A stretch of 64,000 nt of DNA from Scytolyngbya sp. HA4215-MV1. Its GTDB lineage: Bacteria > Cyanobacteriota > Cyanobacteriia > Leptolyngbyales > Leptolyngbyaceae. Below the pieces are notes generated by a model that worked only from the letters and a program-made list of their open reading frames with translations, was not told the DNA's origin and did not search any database. The stretch covers positions 248,001 through 312,000 of the forward strand of contig JAHHIA010000003.1 of assembly GCA_019359045.1 (NCBI GenBank), read 5' to 3'. The stretch's first letter is position 1, and every line of letters starts with the position of its first letter. Shown piece by piece: positions 36,706 through 45,430 of this stretch. A program made the translations under genes and the position numbers.

Positions 36706-39153
36706 ATGGCTTCTATTCCTGATTCGCCTCAGGCTGACGGTTCAAGCCCATCCTCGCGATTGGAAAGAGGGTTGGCAGAGCTGAAGCAAGGTCAATATGC
36801 ACAAGCAATTGCCGATTTAGAGCCGATCGCCCAGGCGGCGGCTTACCAACCGGATGGCATCAAGGCACAGATGGGTCTGGTGTCTGCCTATGAAAAAATC
36901 GGGCAACCGGAAAAGGCGATCTCGCTCTGTCAAAGCTTGAGCCAACATGCCAGTCTACAAGTTCGCGAGTGGGGTAGTCGCAATCTTGCGAGTCTGTCCC
37001 AACGCTACCCGCAGGCGTTGGCTCCCAATGTTGCCGCAGCGCCTTCTACAGAGCCTGACCAGACCGGATTTGTACCTTTAGAGAATCTACCCTCTGTCGG
37101 GGGAACACGACCCGTTGCCAGGGCAGCTCGCCCTGACTCAGCCGATACGGGGCAGTTGCCTCCCAGGCAATCGACGACTGCCAATTCCACCGCTGCGATC
37201 GAGTCTGCTGAAATCGACGTGGCTGCTCCAGCCGAACCTCTAGTTCAGGAGTTGGATGCCTCGGCTCCATCCGCTGCTCCCCCGTCCCCGCTGGATGCTG
37301 CCGTCCCCGAAACGTATCAACCGACCTGGCGACAGGCAGACCGAGCGAAAATCTGGAATCCATTGGGCAAAATAAAATTTTGGCGGTTGTGGTTGGTGCA
37401 ACTGGTTACAGCGATCGCCTTTTTCGCAGTCGCGTGGTCGTCTTTGACGTTGTTCATGGGCACGACCAACCGTATTCTGTACTTCACCATCCGCTTTATT
37501 CGCCCGATTCAAGCTTTCTATCGAGATCCGACCCAGTTCATCCTGATCACATTGGCAATTTTGTTAGTCGCCTCGCCCTGGTTACTGGATGCCTGGCTCC
37601 AATTTTTCTACCAACGAAAATCGCTTTCGCTGAAGCAATTATCGACCTACAGTCCGGAAGCTGCGCGGGTGCTATCTCGTCTTTGCCAACAAAAGAAAAT
37701 TCCGTTGCCGACATTGAACATTCTGCCGGTGAAAGAGCCGATCGCCCTAACTTATGGCTGTCTTCCTCGGTTGGCGCGAATTGTGGTGAGCCAGGGATTG
37801 TTGGAAAGTTTGGCGGAAGATGAGATTGCGACGATTTGTGCCGGAGAAGTTGCCCATATTGTCAGTTGGGATTTTATTGTTCTATCGGGAATGACGACTG
37901 CTCTACTGATTCCCTACACGGTTTACTGGCGACTGGCGATCGTGGGAGATCATCTCTACCGCATCAGTCAGGATGGCTCTACTCACAGCATTTTGCGCTT
38001 TTTGTGGCAAATCGGGGCGGGAGGTGCAGCCTATTTTTCTGCCCTGGCGTATGGGATTTACTGGCTCCTGCGATTCCCTACTTTATGGTTATCGCGTCAG
38101 AGGGTTTACTACAGCGATCGCATCGCGAGTGATGCGACCGGGAATCCCAATGGGTTGACCCGGGCTTTGCTCAAATTTGCGATTGCGACCTCCGAAGCGA
38201 TTCAGCAACAGGGGCGCACTAGTTACCTGCTAGAGGGGTTTGATTTGCTCAGTCCGCTAGGGCATCGGTTGGCGCTCAGTTTGGGAAGTCTTTATGCCTA
38301 TCTGCCCTTAGAACAGTTTCTGGCATGGGACCAAGTGAATCCCTATGCGCCCTGGTTGTCACTCAATCATGCTCATCCCCCGATTGGCGATCGGTTGCGT
38401 CTGTTGGCGCTCTATGCTCGGCACTGGAAACTAGACACAGAGCTAGATTTTGCTGCCGTCTCCCCTGCCCGTACTTCTGCCCTAAGTGCTCAACAATGGC
38501 AAATGTTGCTGTTGCAAGGAGCACCCTTTTGGGGGGTGATTTTGGGGGCAGCGATTGCCCTCAGTATGTGGATGCTCGGCGCGATCGCGAAAGGCTTCCG
38601 AGTTGACAAAATTGCTTGGCTCTGGGGTGACCATGCCATTTTGTTTGGCTGGCTCTTGCTTGGCTTTAGTATCGGAGCGATCCTACGCTTCAACCAGTTG
38701 TTTCCCGATATTCCAGTTTCATTCATGAGGAATCTAAATCCTGCTACTCCTTCAGTCTTGTCTGACCTGATGACCGACCCCAATGCAACTCCTTTGTCAG
38801 GACAGCCCATTGTGCTAGAAGGTAAACTGCTCGGACGGCAAGGGATTGCTAACTGGTTGGGGCAAGATTTGATTTTGCAAACTCACAAGGGAGCGGTTAA
38901 ACTCCACTACTTTTCGCAAATGGGACCCCTGGGCAACTTTATCTCCGATCCTTTGCGTCCTTGTGAACTGGTGAATCAATCGGTCACTTTGGTGGGTTGG
39001 TTGCGGCGGGGTGCGACGCCCTGGGTTGATGTTGACCTGATTCGCAGTCGAGGCGGCAGAACGTTGCGAGGCGCACACCAATTTTGGTCAACGCTGGCGG
39101 CACTCCTTGCTGCGGCAATGGGAATCTTTCTGATTTTGCGAGGCGGTGCTTGA
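36706..39153 (+). CDS. M48-like membrane protein, probably a pseudoprotease
   Basis: 815 residues from ATG 36706, which is preceded by TGGAGG at ideal spacing; the frame stays open 28 codons further back without support. Residues about 15-110 are TPR-like helices (LAELKQGQYAQAIADLEPIAQ), then a Pro/Ala-rich linker, two membrane segments (about 225-310), and an M48 (HtpX/Ste24) domain from about 315. The zinc site that should read HExxH is GEVAH at residues 380-384, so the first His is Gly, and the third-ligand region SRxREYxAD is SRQRVYYSD, so the Glu is Val. More membrane segments follow, and the C-terminal 130 residues form a small beta domain (VLEGKLLGRQG; LVGWLRRGATPW). Probably a membrane adaptor rather than a peptidase. 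Confidence 0.85.
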   Translation: MASIPDSPQADGSSPSSRLERGLAELKQGQYAQAIADLEPIAQAAAYQPDGIKAQMGLVSAYEKIGQPEKAISLCQSLSQHASLQVREWGSRNLASLSQRYPQALAPNVAAAPSTEPDQTGFVPLENLPSVGGTRPVARAARPDSADTGQLPPRQSTTANSTAAIESAEIDVAAPAEPLVQELDASAPSAAPPSPLDAAVPETYQPTWRQADRAKIWNPLGKIKFWRLWLVQLVTAIAFFAVAWSSLTLFMGTTNRILYFTIRFIRPIQAFYRDPTQFILITLAILLVASPWLLDAWLQFFYQRKSLSLKQLSTYSPEAARVLSRLCQQKKIPLPTLNILPVKEPIALTYGCLPRLARIVVSQGLLESLAEDEIATICAGEVAHIVSWDFIVLSGMTTALLIPYTVYWRLAIVGDHLYRISQDGSTHSILRFLWQIGAGGAAYFSALAYGIYWLLRFPTLWLSRQRVYYSDRIASDATGNPNGLTRALLKFAIATSEAIQQQGRTSYLLEGFDLLSPLGHRLALSLGSLYAYLPLEQFLAWDQVNPYAPWLSLNHAHPPIGDRLRLLALYARHWKLDTELDFAAVSPARTSALSAQQWQMLLLQGAPFWGVILGAAIALSMWMLGAIAKGFRVDKIAWLWGDHAILFGWLLLGFSIGAILRFNQLFPDIPVSFMRNLNPATPSVLSDLMTDPNATPLSGQPIVLEGKLLGRQGIANWLGQDLILQTHKGAVKLHYFSQMGPLGNFISDPLRPCELVNQSVTLVGWLRRGATPWVDVDLIRSRGGRTLRGAHQFWSTLAALLAAAMGIFLILRGGA

Positions 39154-39813
39154 TGGAGGTTGCTTCGCGATCGTGTCCTCGCTCAAGAACTATTTGTTAA
39201 AAAACTTGTACTTCTCCCTGGTTTATGTTACATTTCTTTGCAATGTGGTAGGGGTCGTATATCCAACCAATATCTCTAATCTGTTGGCAGGCGGCACGGT
39301 TAATCACCCTGATATCAGGTTCTCCATTTAACACAGCAAGCTGACCAGCCTTTGTGGCTGGTTTTTTCGTTCTTTATTATCCTCTTCAAGGATTTCTTTC
39401 ATCGGTGCAGCAATCCTGCTTAAAGGGGCAGGAATCATCACAAGGACTTAACCGAACTTTTAGCAAGATATAGCTCATGGTAGAAATCTTCTTTTTAGCC
39501 TAGCTGCGTACTGGTGACCGTGATACCTTAGTGATTGGCACAAATATCCTGTGAAAGCAGTAGAGGAAACGCCTCACTCTAATCCTCCGGCAATGACTAA
39601 AAACTCACGCTGTAACTTTTGCGACCCAGCTTTTCATAGATGTGCTGCAAGTGGTTAACTGAACAGGTGAAGCATTTTTCCCGGATTTTGAGTTGTCAAG
39701 CTCGGTGAAAGGAGAGGGTTGGTTCAAAGTGTCTTTTCTTCTGGTTCATCTCAGCCACTGTTGGGCGAACACGGTTGAGCAAGTTTTTAGTTAAGTCTGG
39801 AGGTGTCTTAAGA
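39154..39813 (+). promoter_or_regulatory. Long intergenic region: possible small RNA and long leader of the RRM gene
   Basis: 660 bp between the M48-like gene and the RRM gene. A strong terminator at 39345-39369 ends whatever is transcribed before it, either the M48 mRNA or a separate short RNA. The remaining 444 bp precede the RRM start and include a small hairpin (TCCTGC / GCAGGA near 39415) and the GGAGG ribosome-binding site at 39799-39803. RRM genes of cyanobacteria are often cold-induced with long leaders (family knowledge). Confidence 0.45.
39345..39369 (+). terminator. Intrinsic terminator
   Basis: ACCAGCC and GGCTGGT pair (7 bp) around TTTGT and are followed by TTTTTT. This is a textbook Rho-independent terminator on the plus strand, about 190 bp after the M48-like stop. 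Confidence 0.85.
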
Positions 39814-40284
39814 ATGTCGATCCGTCTTTATGTGGGAAATTTACCCAAAGAGTTGAGTCGTCAAGAGCTAGAGGCAGTTTTTGCCGAAGCAGGAGATTCT
39901 GTTTCCACCAAGGTCATTACCGATCGAAAGACGGGTGAATGTCGTGGATTTGGCTTTGTGACAGTCAAAACCAATGAACAAGCTGATGAAATCATCGAAA
40001 AGTTCAATGGTTATATGCTGAAGGACAATGCTCTAAAAATCGAAAAAGCATTGCCCCGTAGCAAAGGCAAAGATGAGGAGCAAGCAGTCTCTACGGGTTC
40101 TCCAAGTCCTGTAACTGCCAGCGCCGATCGTGGTAGCCGTCGTAAGGGCAGCAGTAACAGCAACAACAAATCCAAGCAAAGAGTTGCAAGCAGCTCTTCT
40201 GAGAGCGTTTTGCCAGATCCTCGCTGGGCGGCAGAACTCGAAAAACTCAAGCAACTCCTGGCTGCTCCAACGACGAATTCATAG
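39814..40284 (+). CDS. RRM-domain RNA-binding protein
   Basis: 156 residues. One RNA recognition motif occupies residues 1-82, with RNP2 LYVGNL at the start and RNP1 RGFGFVTV in the middle; the core is IRLYVGNLPKELSRQELEAVF. The C-terminal 70 residues are Ser/Asn/Lys-rich and end in PDPRWAAELEKLKQLLA, so this is the longer form of the cyanobacterial Rbp proteins. ATG at 39814 has GGAGG 10 nt upstream and leads straight into the RRM; a TTG at 39775 would add 13 unrelated residues. The protein binds single-stranded RNA and in this family is often cold- or light-regulated. It has its own terminator. Confidence 0.93.
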   Translation: MSIRLYVGNLPKELSRQELEAVFAEAGDSVSTKVITDRKTGECRGFGFVTVKTNEQADEIIEKFNGYMLKDNALKIEKALPRSKGKDEEQAVSTGSPSPVTASADRGSRRKGSSNSNNKSKQRVASSSSESVLPDPRWAAELEKLKQLLAAPTTNS

Positions 40285-40366
40285 GCTGTTTTACATTCCA
40301 GTCTTTTATTTTTGAAGATGAGAGCTTTGATTCTCATTCCTTCAGGTAGAAGCTCAATCAGCCATT

Positions 40367-40406
40367 TGAGGTGATTGCTTGTTTCACCTCAGAGTTTCGT
40401 TTTTTT
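40367..40406 (+). terminator. Terminator of the RRM gene
   Basis: TGAGGTGA and TCACCTCA pair (8 bp) across a 9-nt loop, followed by GAGTTTCGTTTTTTT. It lies about 80 bp past the RRM stop. Confidence 0.75.
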
Positions 40407-40520
40407 GCTCAATTGACATTTTTACTAACCATCTTGACAAGTTCAGAAGGTGCCTGTTGGGACAAAGATCAGGATTCGCTTGATTTTTATCCTGCCAGGC
40501 ACTATTGCTTTTAATAGAGA

Positions 40521-41075
40521 TCATTGTAGGTTTTTGATCATCCAGAGCGACTGGGGTTGGAATCCCGATCGTTGGTAAAGCCGAAGTGCTGGCTGATTCG
40601 ACTGGAAAACCTGCAAGCCGATCTGGCGATCTCCGCGTGCTTTTGCCCAACTTTCAGCGTGGTGGAGTAGAGCTGCACCAATGCCGCGTCGCCGATGAGC
40701 TGGTGAAACGTAAATCAGAAAAATATGGGCATGACGATCTCCACTAAGTTGATCGATCGCATTACCCAGCCATAAACATCCGATGGGATGAGAGTGTTGA
40801 TGAGGAAAAGTCGCCGGAAACTCTGATGAAGCGACTGGTGACGGCTCCACCCACCAGAGCGGCGTATCTTTAGAAAAATATTGCTCAACAGTATATGCCA
40901 GATGAGCAATTTCGCCACCTGGGTTAAGTTCCTGATAAGTCTTCTGAAGAAACTTCAGTAGGAGCGATCGTTCTAGTCCAGAACCAGAACGCAACAGGTA
41001 GCCCGATAGGGGTTGATTTAACACGAAAGCCGTATAAGGGCTGCTAAAGCTGTTCGGATAGTGCCAGGTCGTCAT
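40521..41075 (-). CDS. GNAT-family N-acetyltransferase
   Basis: 184 residues. The acetyl-CoA-binding motif A is clear: IFLIYVSPAHRRRGIGAALLHHAE, with the R/Q-x-x-G-x-G/A pattern as RRRGIG. A motif-B-like end (LRLYQRSGFQPQS) follows. The N-terminal part (LSGYLLRSGSGLERSLLLKFLQKTYQEL) is the entry typical of the cyanobacterial members. The acceptor substrate is not predictable. Its start codon lies inside the 3' end of the small membrane protein gene (32-bp overlap), so translation of the two is probably coupled. Confidence 0.9.
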   Translation of the reverse strand: MTTWHYPNSFSSPYTAFVLNQPLSGYLLRSGSGLERSLLLKFLQKTYQELNPGGEIAHLAYTVEQYFSKDTPLWWVEPSPVASSEFPATFPHQHSHPIGCLWLGNAIDQLSGDRHAHIFLIYVSPAHRRRGIGAALLHHAESWAKARGDRQIGLQVFQSNQPALRLYQRSGFQPQSLWMIKNLQ

Positions 41076-41304
41076 CTGGCAACCCCTTAATCAGGGTTGA
41101 AAGGGTCGGGGGTAAATCGGCAATGGTATCGGTGACAGTTGCCACTGCTTCTGATCCATCTGGCGTTGTGCTGCCAACTTCTTCAATGGGTGCAGGCGCT
41201 GCCATATCGCCAGACAAGAAACTTCGAGCCCCAACTGCCACAAGCGACACCAAAAACACCAACACAATCAACAAGGGCGCAATGTATTGACGAAAGAAAG
41301 CCAT
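41044..41304 (-). CDS. Small single-pass membrane protein
   Basis: 86 residues. One hydrophobic segment at about residues 9-28 (APLLIVLVFLVSLVAVGAR) is followed by an acidic, Pro/Ala-rich tail (PAPIEEVGSTTPDGSEAV) that ends in LPDDDLALSEQL. No family function is known to me. It is translated just before the GNAT gene with a 32-bp overlap, and its stop lies inside that gene. Confidence 0.7.
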   Translation of the reverse strand: MAFFRQYIAPLLIVLVFLVSLVAVGARSFLSGDMAAPAPIEEVGSTTPDGSEAVATVTDTIADLPPTLSTLIKGLPDDDLALSEQL

Positions 41305-41378
41305 CTCGATAACCGCTTTTCAATAACAAAAATTTTTATGAGAAAGCCTCAAGATTTATAAAGCTTTCTATCCTCATC

Positions 41379-42785
41379 CTACAACTGATCAGGTTGATCT
41401 TCATCGAGATTTTCGGGCTGATTTTCATGCAATTCTGCAGCAAATTGGGCTTCCCGGTTCCAAGGTGCGAAGAGGGGCAGCAGCAATAATCCAGGGAGTG
41501 CGACGACTAAAGTCAGTAGAAAAAATACAGCCCATCCCTGTTGCTGACTAGCAGCCAGGAAACTTGCCCAAGCAGTTGGTGGTGTAGTCTGAAACCGCTG
41601 CTGACAACGTTGTGCCAACTCGCCTGCACCAGGGGCTGCAATCAGATCTCGCCCGACTGCCATCAGACTGGAGAGTAGGGCAAATTGAGTTGCCGAAAAG
41701 CGAGGATTGCAGAGACTGATCAAGAAGCCCACAAACCCCGCAGTGCCAAGACCGCTACAAAAATTCTCGATGTTGACAGCTATCACCATGAAGGGATAGT
41801 TTTTGCCAACGATCGCCAGGGCAAGATAGCCAAGATTACTTACCGCTTGCAAAATACCAAATACCCAGAGCGATCGATTAATCCCAATTTTGCTCAGAAC
41901 GGCTCCCCCTGCCAGTGTGCCGAAGATCGTCGCAAACACTCCCCAAATCTGCCGGACTGTACCAATATCGTCATTGCTAAATGTCAGACCCTTTGCACCC
42001 AGGAAAGGGACGGTCATCTTGGCAACCATGGCATCCCCGACTCGAAAGAGAATAACGAAGATCAGCGCCAGGAATGCCTGGTTGTTTCCTAAGCGTTGAA
42101 AAAACTCTTTGAACGGTAAAATTACTGCCTGTTTGAGCGATCCGGGTGGCGTCACCTGTTTAGGTTCGGGTGCCCAAATCGAGGTCAAGAATCCGATCGC
42201 CATCAATAATGAAATCAGGGCATAAGTTTGCTGCCAGCCCAGACGATCTGCCAGCTTAAATGTCACCCCACCGGTTAGGAGAAGCGCGAGTCGAAAGCCC
42301 TGAATGGCAAGTGCAGCGCCTGCACCTACCTCTTGCTTGGTCAGGATATCGGCTCGGTAGGCATCAATCGCAATATCCTGAGTGGCGCTGAGAAAGGTCA
42401 CACCCATGGCAAGACATGCCAGAACTTGTAGGGCGCCGAACCTTTGTGCTGCAGGTAAAGCCGAGACAACTGCCATTTGTAGAGAAAGGGCTAAGATGCC
42501 TGCTACCAGTCCTCCTTGGGCGATCGCCATCCAGCCTCGCCTGCGTCCTAAAAAAGGAGGAATGAATCGATCGAGAAAGGGGGACCAGAGAAATTTGAGT
42601 GAGTAGGGTAAGCTGACTAAACTCAGCCAACCGATCGTCCGTAGGTCTAATTGGGCATCACTCATCCAGCCGCGAAAGGCATCATCCGTCAAGGCAAACG
42701 GGAGACCCGATGAAAAACCCAGGAGCAAGATGACCAACATCTTGCGGCTCAAATAAACTTGCAAAAACGATCGAGCAGCTTTCAC
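41379..42785 (-). CDS. ampG: AmpG-like MFS permease
   Basis: 468 residues with twelve predicted membrane segments. The N-terminal FSSGLPFALTDDAFRGWMSDAQLDLRTIG and FLWSPFLDRFIPP are close to AmpG, the importer of anhydro-muropeptides for peptidoglycan recycling. FLSATQDIAIDAYRADIL in the fourth/fifth segment region and AGGAVLSKIGINRSL in the second half add support. The C-terminal tail is acidic (ENQPENLDEDQPDQL). The AmpD/NagZ partners are not in this window, and substrate assignment rests on sequence memory. Confidence 0.87.
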   Translation of the reverse strand: MKAARSFLQVYLSRKMLVILLLGFSSGLPFALTDDAFRGWMSDAQLDLRTIGWLSLVSLPYSLKFLWSPFLDRFIPPFLGRRRGWMAIAQGGLVAGILALSLQMAVVSALPAAQRFGALQVLACLAMGVTFLSATQDIAIDAYRADILTKQEVGAGAALAIQGFRLALLLTGGVTFKLADRLGWQQTYALISLLMAIGFLTSIWAPEPKQVTPPGSLKQAVILPFKEFFQRLGNNQAFLALIFVILFRVGDAMVAKMTVPFLGAKGLTFSNDDIGTVRQIWGVFATIFGTLAGGAVLSKIGINRSLWVFGILQAVSNLGYLALAIVGKNYPFMVIAVNIENFCSGLGTAGFVGFLISLCNPRFSATQFALLSSLMAVGRDLIAAPGAGELAQRCQQRFQTTPPTAWASFLAASQQQGWAVFFLLTLVVALPGLLLLPLFAPWNREAQFAAELHENQPENLDEDQPDQL

Positions 42786-42978
42786 GGCAAATTCTCACGC
42801 AGATCCAGGTCTGTAGCATTCAGTCATCATGCCATAGCCCTGACCTGCTGCTGTTGCAACTGGAAAGATAGTTGGCTAGAAATATTTTTTGTTAAGAAAG
42901 CATGCTTACAATCCGATAGATTGTGCAAACAATCCTTGAAATGCTTAGTAAGCCTGCCGTGGAACTGGAAGTAGTTCT

Positions 42979-43602
42979 CTAGTAAAGATTGCTATAGCCG
43001 CGCCAGACACCGACTAAGACACCTTGAATATCAGTCTCGGCAGCAGCAACTTCAGTAATAGGATACAAGTCGCGATCAGGGTTGCCCGGCATGAGAGTAA
43101 CCTTGCTGCCTTTGCGGTGGTAGTGTTTCAGAGTAGTTTTACCTTCAACTCGGGCAGCCACGATCGTGCCATTTTTGATCGATTTGGGGTCGCTAACGGG
43201 TTTCATAATCACCACGTCTCCATCATCAATCAGCGCCTCAATCATACTTTGTCCCCGAACTCGTAAGGCAAAGTATTCTGGCTTTTGGAGTAGGTTACTG
43301 AGGTCAAGTTGCTCAACTTCTGTATCAGGAAAAGTTTCTACCAGACTGGTTGCTGCGATCGAACCAACGATAGGAACCCCGATCGGTGTAGAGTGCAATA
43401 ACCGAATTGTTCGTGCTTTTCCTTCAGTCCAGTCGATATAGCCTTTATTCTTCAAATGCTCTAAGCGACTTTGCACTGGAGCTGGAGATTTTAAGCCCAT
43501 GGCTTTCATCATTTGCCGAATTGAAGGCGAATGCTGATTTACCCGAATGTACTCTCGCAGCCAATCCAGAAGGGTTTGTTGGGCATCGGTTAGGGTTTCC
43601 AT
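42979..43602 (-). CDS. lexA: LexA repressor homologue
   Basis: 207 residues from ATG 43602. The N-terminal winged helix (residues 1-65: SPSIRQMMKAMGLKSPAPVQSRLEHL) binds the operator and the C-terminal half is an S24 peptidase-like domain. The catalytic Ser119 (RGQSMIEALIDDGD) and Lys159 (TTLKHYH) are present. The self-cleavage site, Ala-Gly in most LexA, reads I82-A83-A84-T85-S86 here, so the Gly is replaced by Thr and damage-triggered cleavage may be slow or lost. A consensus LexA box lies 30 bp upstream of the start, indicating autoregulation. Cyanobacterial LexA proteins are known to vary at the cleavage site, and some govern redox or carbon responses rather than SOS (literature). Confidence 0.94.
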   Translation of the reverse strand: METLTDAQQTLLDWLREYIRVNQHSPSIRQMMKAMGLKSPAPVQSRLEHLKNKGYIDWTEGKARTIRLLHSTPIGVPIVGSIAATSLVETFPDTEVEQLDLSNLLQKPEYFALRVRGQSMIEALIDDGDVVIMKPVSDPKSIKNGTIVAARVEGKTTLKHYHRKGSKVTLMPGNPDRDLYPITEVAAAETDIQGVLVGVWRGYSNLY

Positions 43603-43631
43603 AGCAGTACACAAAGTCTACAATTATCCAT

Positions 43632-43645
43632 AGAACAGGTGTACC
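43632..43645. promoter_or_regulatory. LexA box in the lexA promoter
   Basis: On the minus strand GGTACACCTGTTCT matches the cyanobacterial consensus RGTAC-N3-DGTWCB exactly. It ends 30 bp before the lexA ATG, with a possible -10 GATAAT between them. This is direct evidence for LexA binding to its own promoter, pending experiment. Confidence 0.85.
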
Positions 43646-43718
43646 AAACTTTTGCTTTGTTGTCCAGCTTTTTTAAGAAAATCTGATGAAACAGAAAAAA
43701 TCTAACAACGTCTTTTAA

Positions 43719-44546
43719 TTATTTCTTTTTTTTCTTCTTGTTTTTGCTAGATTTGGCTGGATTAGGACTAGAAACGGGTTGACCAAACCCTGTGGTCATC
43801 GCTTCATAAGGCATGGCAGCAGTTGAAAAATCAACCGCGCCGAATATTCGAGCAAAAGGCTGAAATTTTCTTTGGGTAGGCAGTTCATCAGGTGGTTTTA
43901 ATCCAAATTCTACTTGGACATCATCCCAGGTTCCTATGATTGATAAATCAACCCTCCTCGCTGCGAATGCTTGCTCCATCAACGGAAGCGCTTCCAATGC
44001 TTGCAATTGGACTAAAGAATTGACTAGGAAGCCGTTTAGCTCCAGCGGATTACGGTTGAACCCTCTGAGTTGCTGCATCAATGCCGCAACACAGGCATCA
44101 CGAGCCTCAGGATGTTGTTCTCCAATTTTTTCGAAACTGGCTGTGATGCTAAGGCGAACGTTGATCTCTTGAGCGGGATCTGCGAGATATTTGGACAGTG
44201 CTGGAATGGCAGCCGCACCAATCATCCCGAGAACTTCAGTGAGGGTTTCGCGGAACCAATCGTCGTCTGAGAGTTCTTTGAGGAGTGATAGGAGTGGGTC
44301 GATCGCCGCTTCGGCGCGTAATTGTCCCAATACTCGCATGGCATGAATTGGTGCCCAAACGATGACATCTTCTGGGTCTTCTAAAGTCAGCAGCGTCATG
44401 TCGGTTGCTAACCGAATCAGATCTGGAATCTGGTCGGAAGACAACGATAATTCTTCGACATAATTGGGATATTCCTGACCCATCTGGCGGAGATCGCCGT
44501 AGCTTAGCAATCGATCGATAGGAGGCTGGTAAGCAGATGCATTCAT
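43719..44546 (-). CDS. HEAT-repeat protein with poly-Lys tail
   Basis: 275 residues, soluble. Several HEAT-like helix pairs (WAPIHAMRVLGQLRAEAAIDPLLSLLKEL; TLTEVLGMIGAAAIPALSKYLADP) span about 60-200. The C-terminus is very basic, SSKNKKKKKK, which suggests binding to nucleic acid or an acidic partner. The family resembles a DUF1186-like group; function unknown. ACAGGAG lies about 7 nt before the ATG at 44546. The ABC-2 permease gene ends 33 bp upstream of this start on the same strand, so the two are probably co-transcribed. Confidence 0.82.
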   Translation of the reverse strand: MNASAYQPPIDRLLSYGDLRQMGQEYPNYVEELSLSSDQIPDLIRLATDMTLLTLEDPEDVIVWAPIHAMRVLGQLRAEAAIDPLLSLLKELSDDDWFRETLTEVLGMIGAAAIPALSKYLADPAQEINVRLSITASFEKIGEQHPEARDACVAALMQQLRGFNRNPLELNGFLVNSLVQLQALEALPLMEQAFAARRVDLSIIGTWDDVQVEFGLKPPDELPTQRKFQPFARIFGAVDFSTAAMPYEAMTTGFGQPVSSPNPAKSSKNKKKKKK

Positions 44547-44579
44547 ATAAACTCCTGTTGTGAGAGAGTAGGGAGTTCC

Positions 44580-45395
44580 TTAATCTTGCTGGTGGGAAAA
44601 TTGGTATGCCCCGATCCCTGCTAAGACGATCGCTACCCCTAACAAAATCGGAATCGAATACCAGGGAAACTGGGAAAGTGGAAGATAGGCGGCAGCGCGT
44701 AAGCCAATGGTGGTGTAGGTGAGGGGCAGTAGATAAACTACAATTTTGAGCGCTAAGGGTAAGGTGGCTGGATTAAAAAAGGTCGCCCCTAGAAACGACA
44801 TGGGCACGATTACAAAATTATTGTAAATGCCAACACTTTCTAAAGATTTGACGTTGAGTCCAACGATGACTCCCATGCCCGCAAAGACGGCACAGTTCAG
44901 TACCAGTAATAACAAAAATAAAGGATTGAGAAAACTCCACAGCTTGCCCGTGAAGAGAATTGCCACTAAAATCACCGATCCGGCAGTTAGCAAACCGCGC
45001 AAAATTCCTGCCAGCATTTTTCCCAAATGAAGCGCCAGCGGATGGACGGGAACCAGCATCAATTCTTCAAAAGTTTTGCTGAAGAGGCGATCGCCACAAA
45101 TTGAAAAAGTGGTACCACCAAAACTAATCACCATGGAGGACAATGCCACCATGCCAGGCAAAATAAATTCTAAGTAGTTCGCGCCAATGGCAGGTTTAGG
45201 CATAGTGCTCCCTAATCCCAAGCCAAATGCGACGATGTAAATTAGGGGTGAGATAAGTCCAGACGCTGCAACTTGGATAATCCGGGAACGCAGTTCCAAC
45301 CAATCGCCCCAAAAGATAGTCAAACTATCGGTCAGAAGATTTTGGAGCGGCGTGGGTCGTCGCGATCGAGTAGGATGAAGCACCGGAGAAGTCAC
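44580..45395 (-). CDS. ABC-2 type transporter permease
   Basis: 271 residues, six predicted membrane segments. It belongs to the ABC-2 permease family: LELRSRIIQVAASGLISPLIYIVAFGLGLG near the N-terminus, GGTTFSICGDRLFSKTFEELMLVPVHP between segments, and VIVPMSFLGATFFNPATLPL with ALKIVVYLLPLTYTTIGLRAA at the end. ABC-2 permeases export polysaccharides, lipids or drugs. Its ATPase is not adjacent. Neighbours on the same strand are a cysteine desulfurase upstream (35 bp) and the HEAT protein downstream. Confidence 0.9.
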   Translation of the reverse strand: MTSPVLHPTRSRRPTPLQNLLTDSLTIFWGDWLELRSRIIQVAASGLISPLIYIVAFGLGLGSTMPKPAIGANYLEFILPGMVALSSMVISFGGTTFSICGDRLFSKTFEELMLVPVHPLALHLGKMLAGILRGLLTAGSVILVAILFTGKLWSFLNPLFLLLLVLNCAVFAGMGVIVGLNVKSLESVGIYNNFVIVPMSFLGATFFNPATLPLALKIVVYLLPLTYTTIGLRAAAYLPLSQFPWYSIPILLGVAIVLAGIGAYQFSHQQD

Positions 45396-45430
45396 AGCGT
45401 CGCCTCAATAATCTAAAAAACTTTACAATT

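Noticed and set aside
39146-39331. 61-codon plus-strand ORF overlapping the M48 stop
   Set aside because: It starts inside the M48 gene in another frame, has no ribosome-binding site and does not resemble any small photosynthesis subunit.
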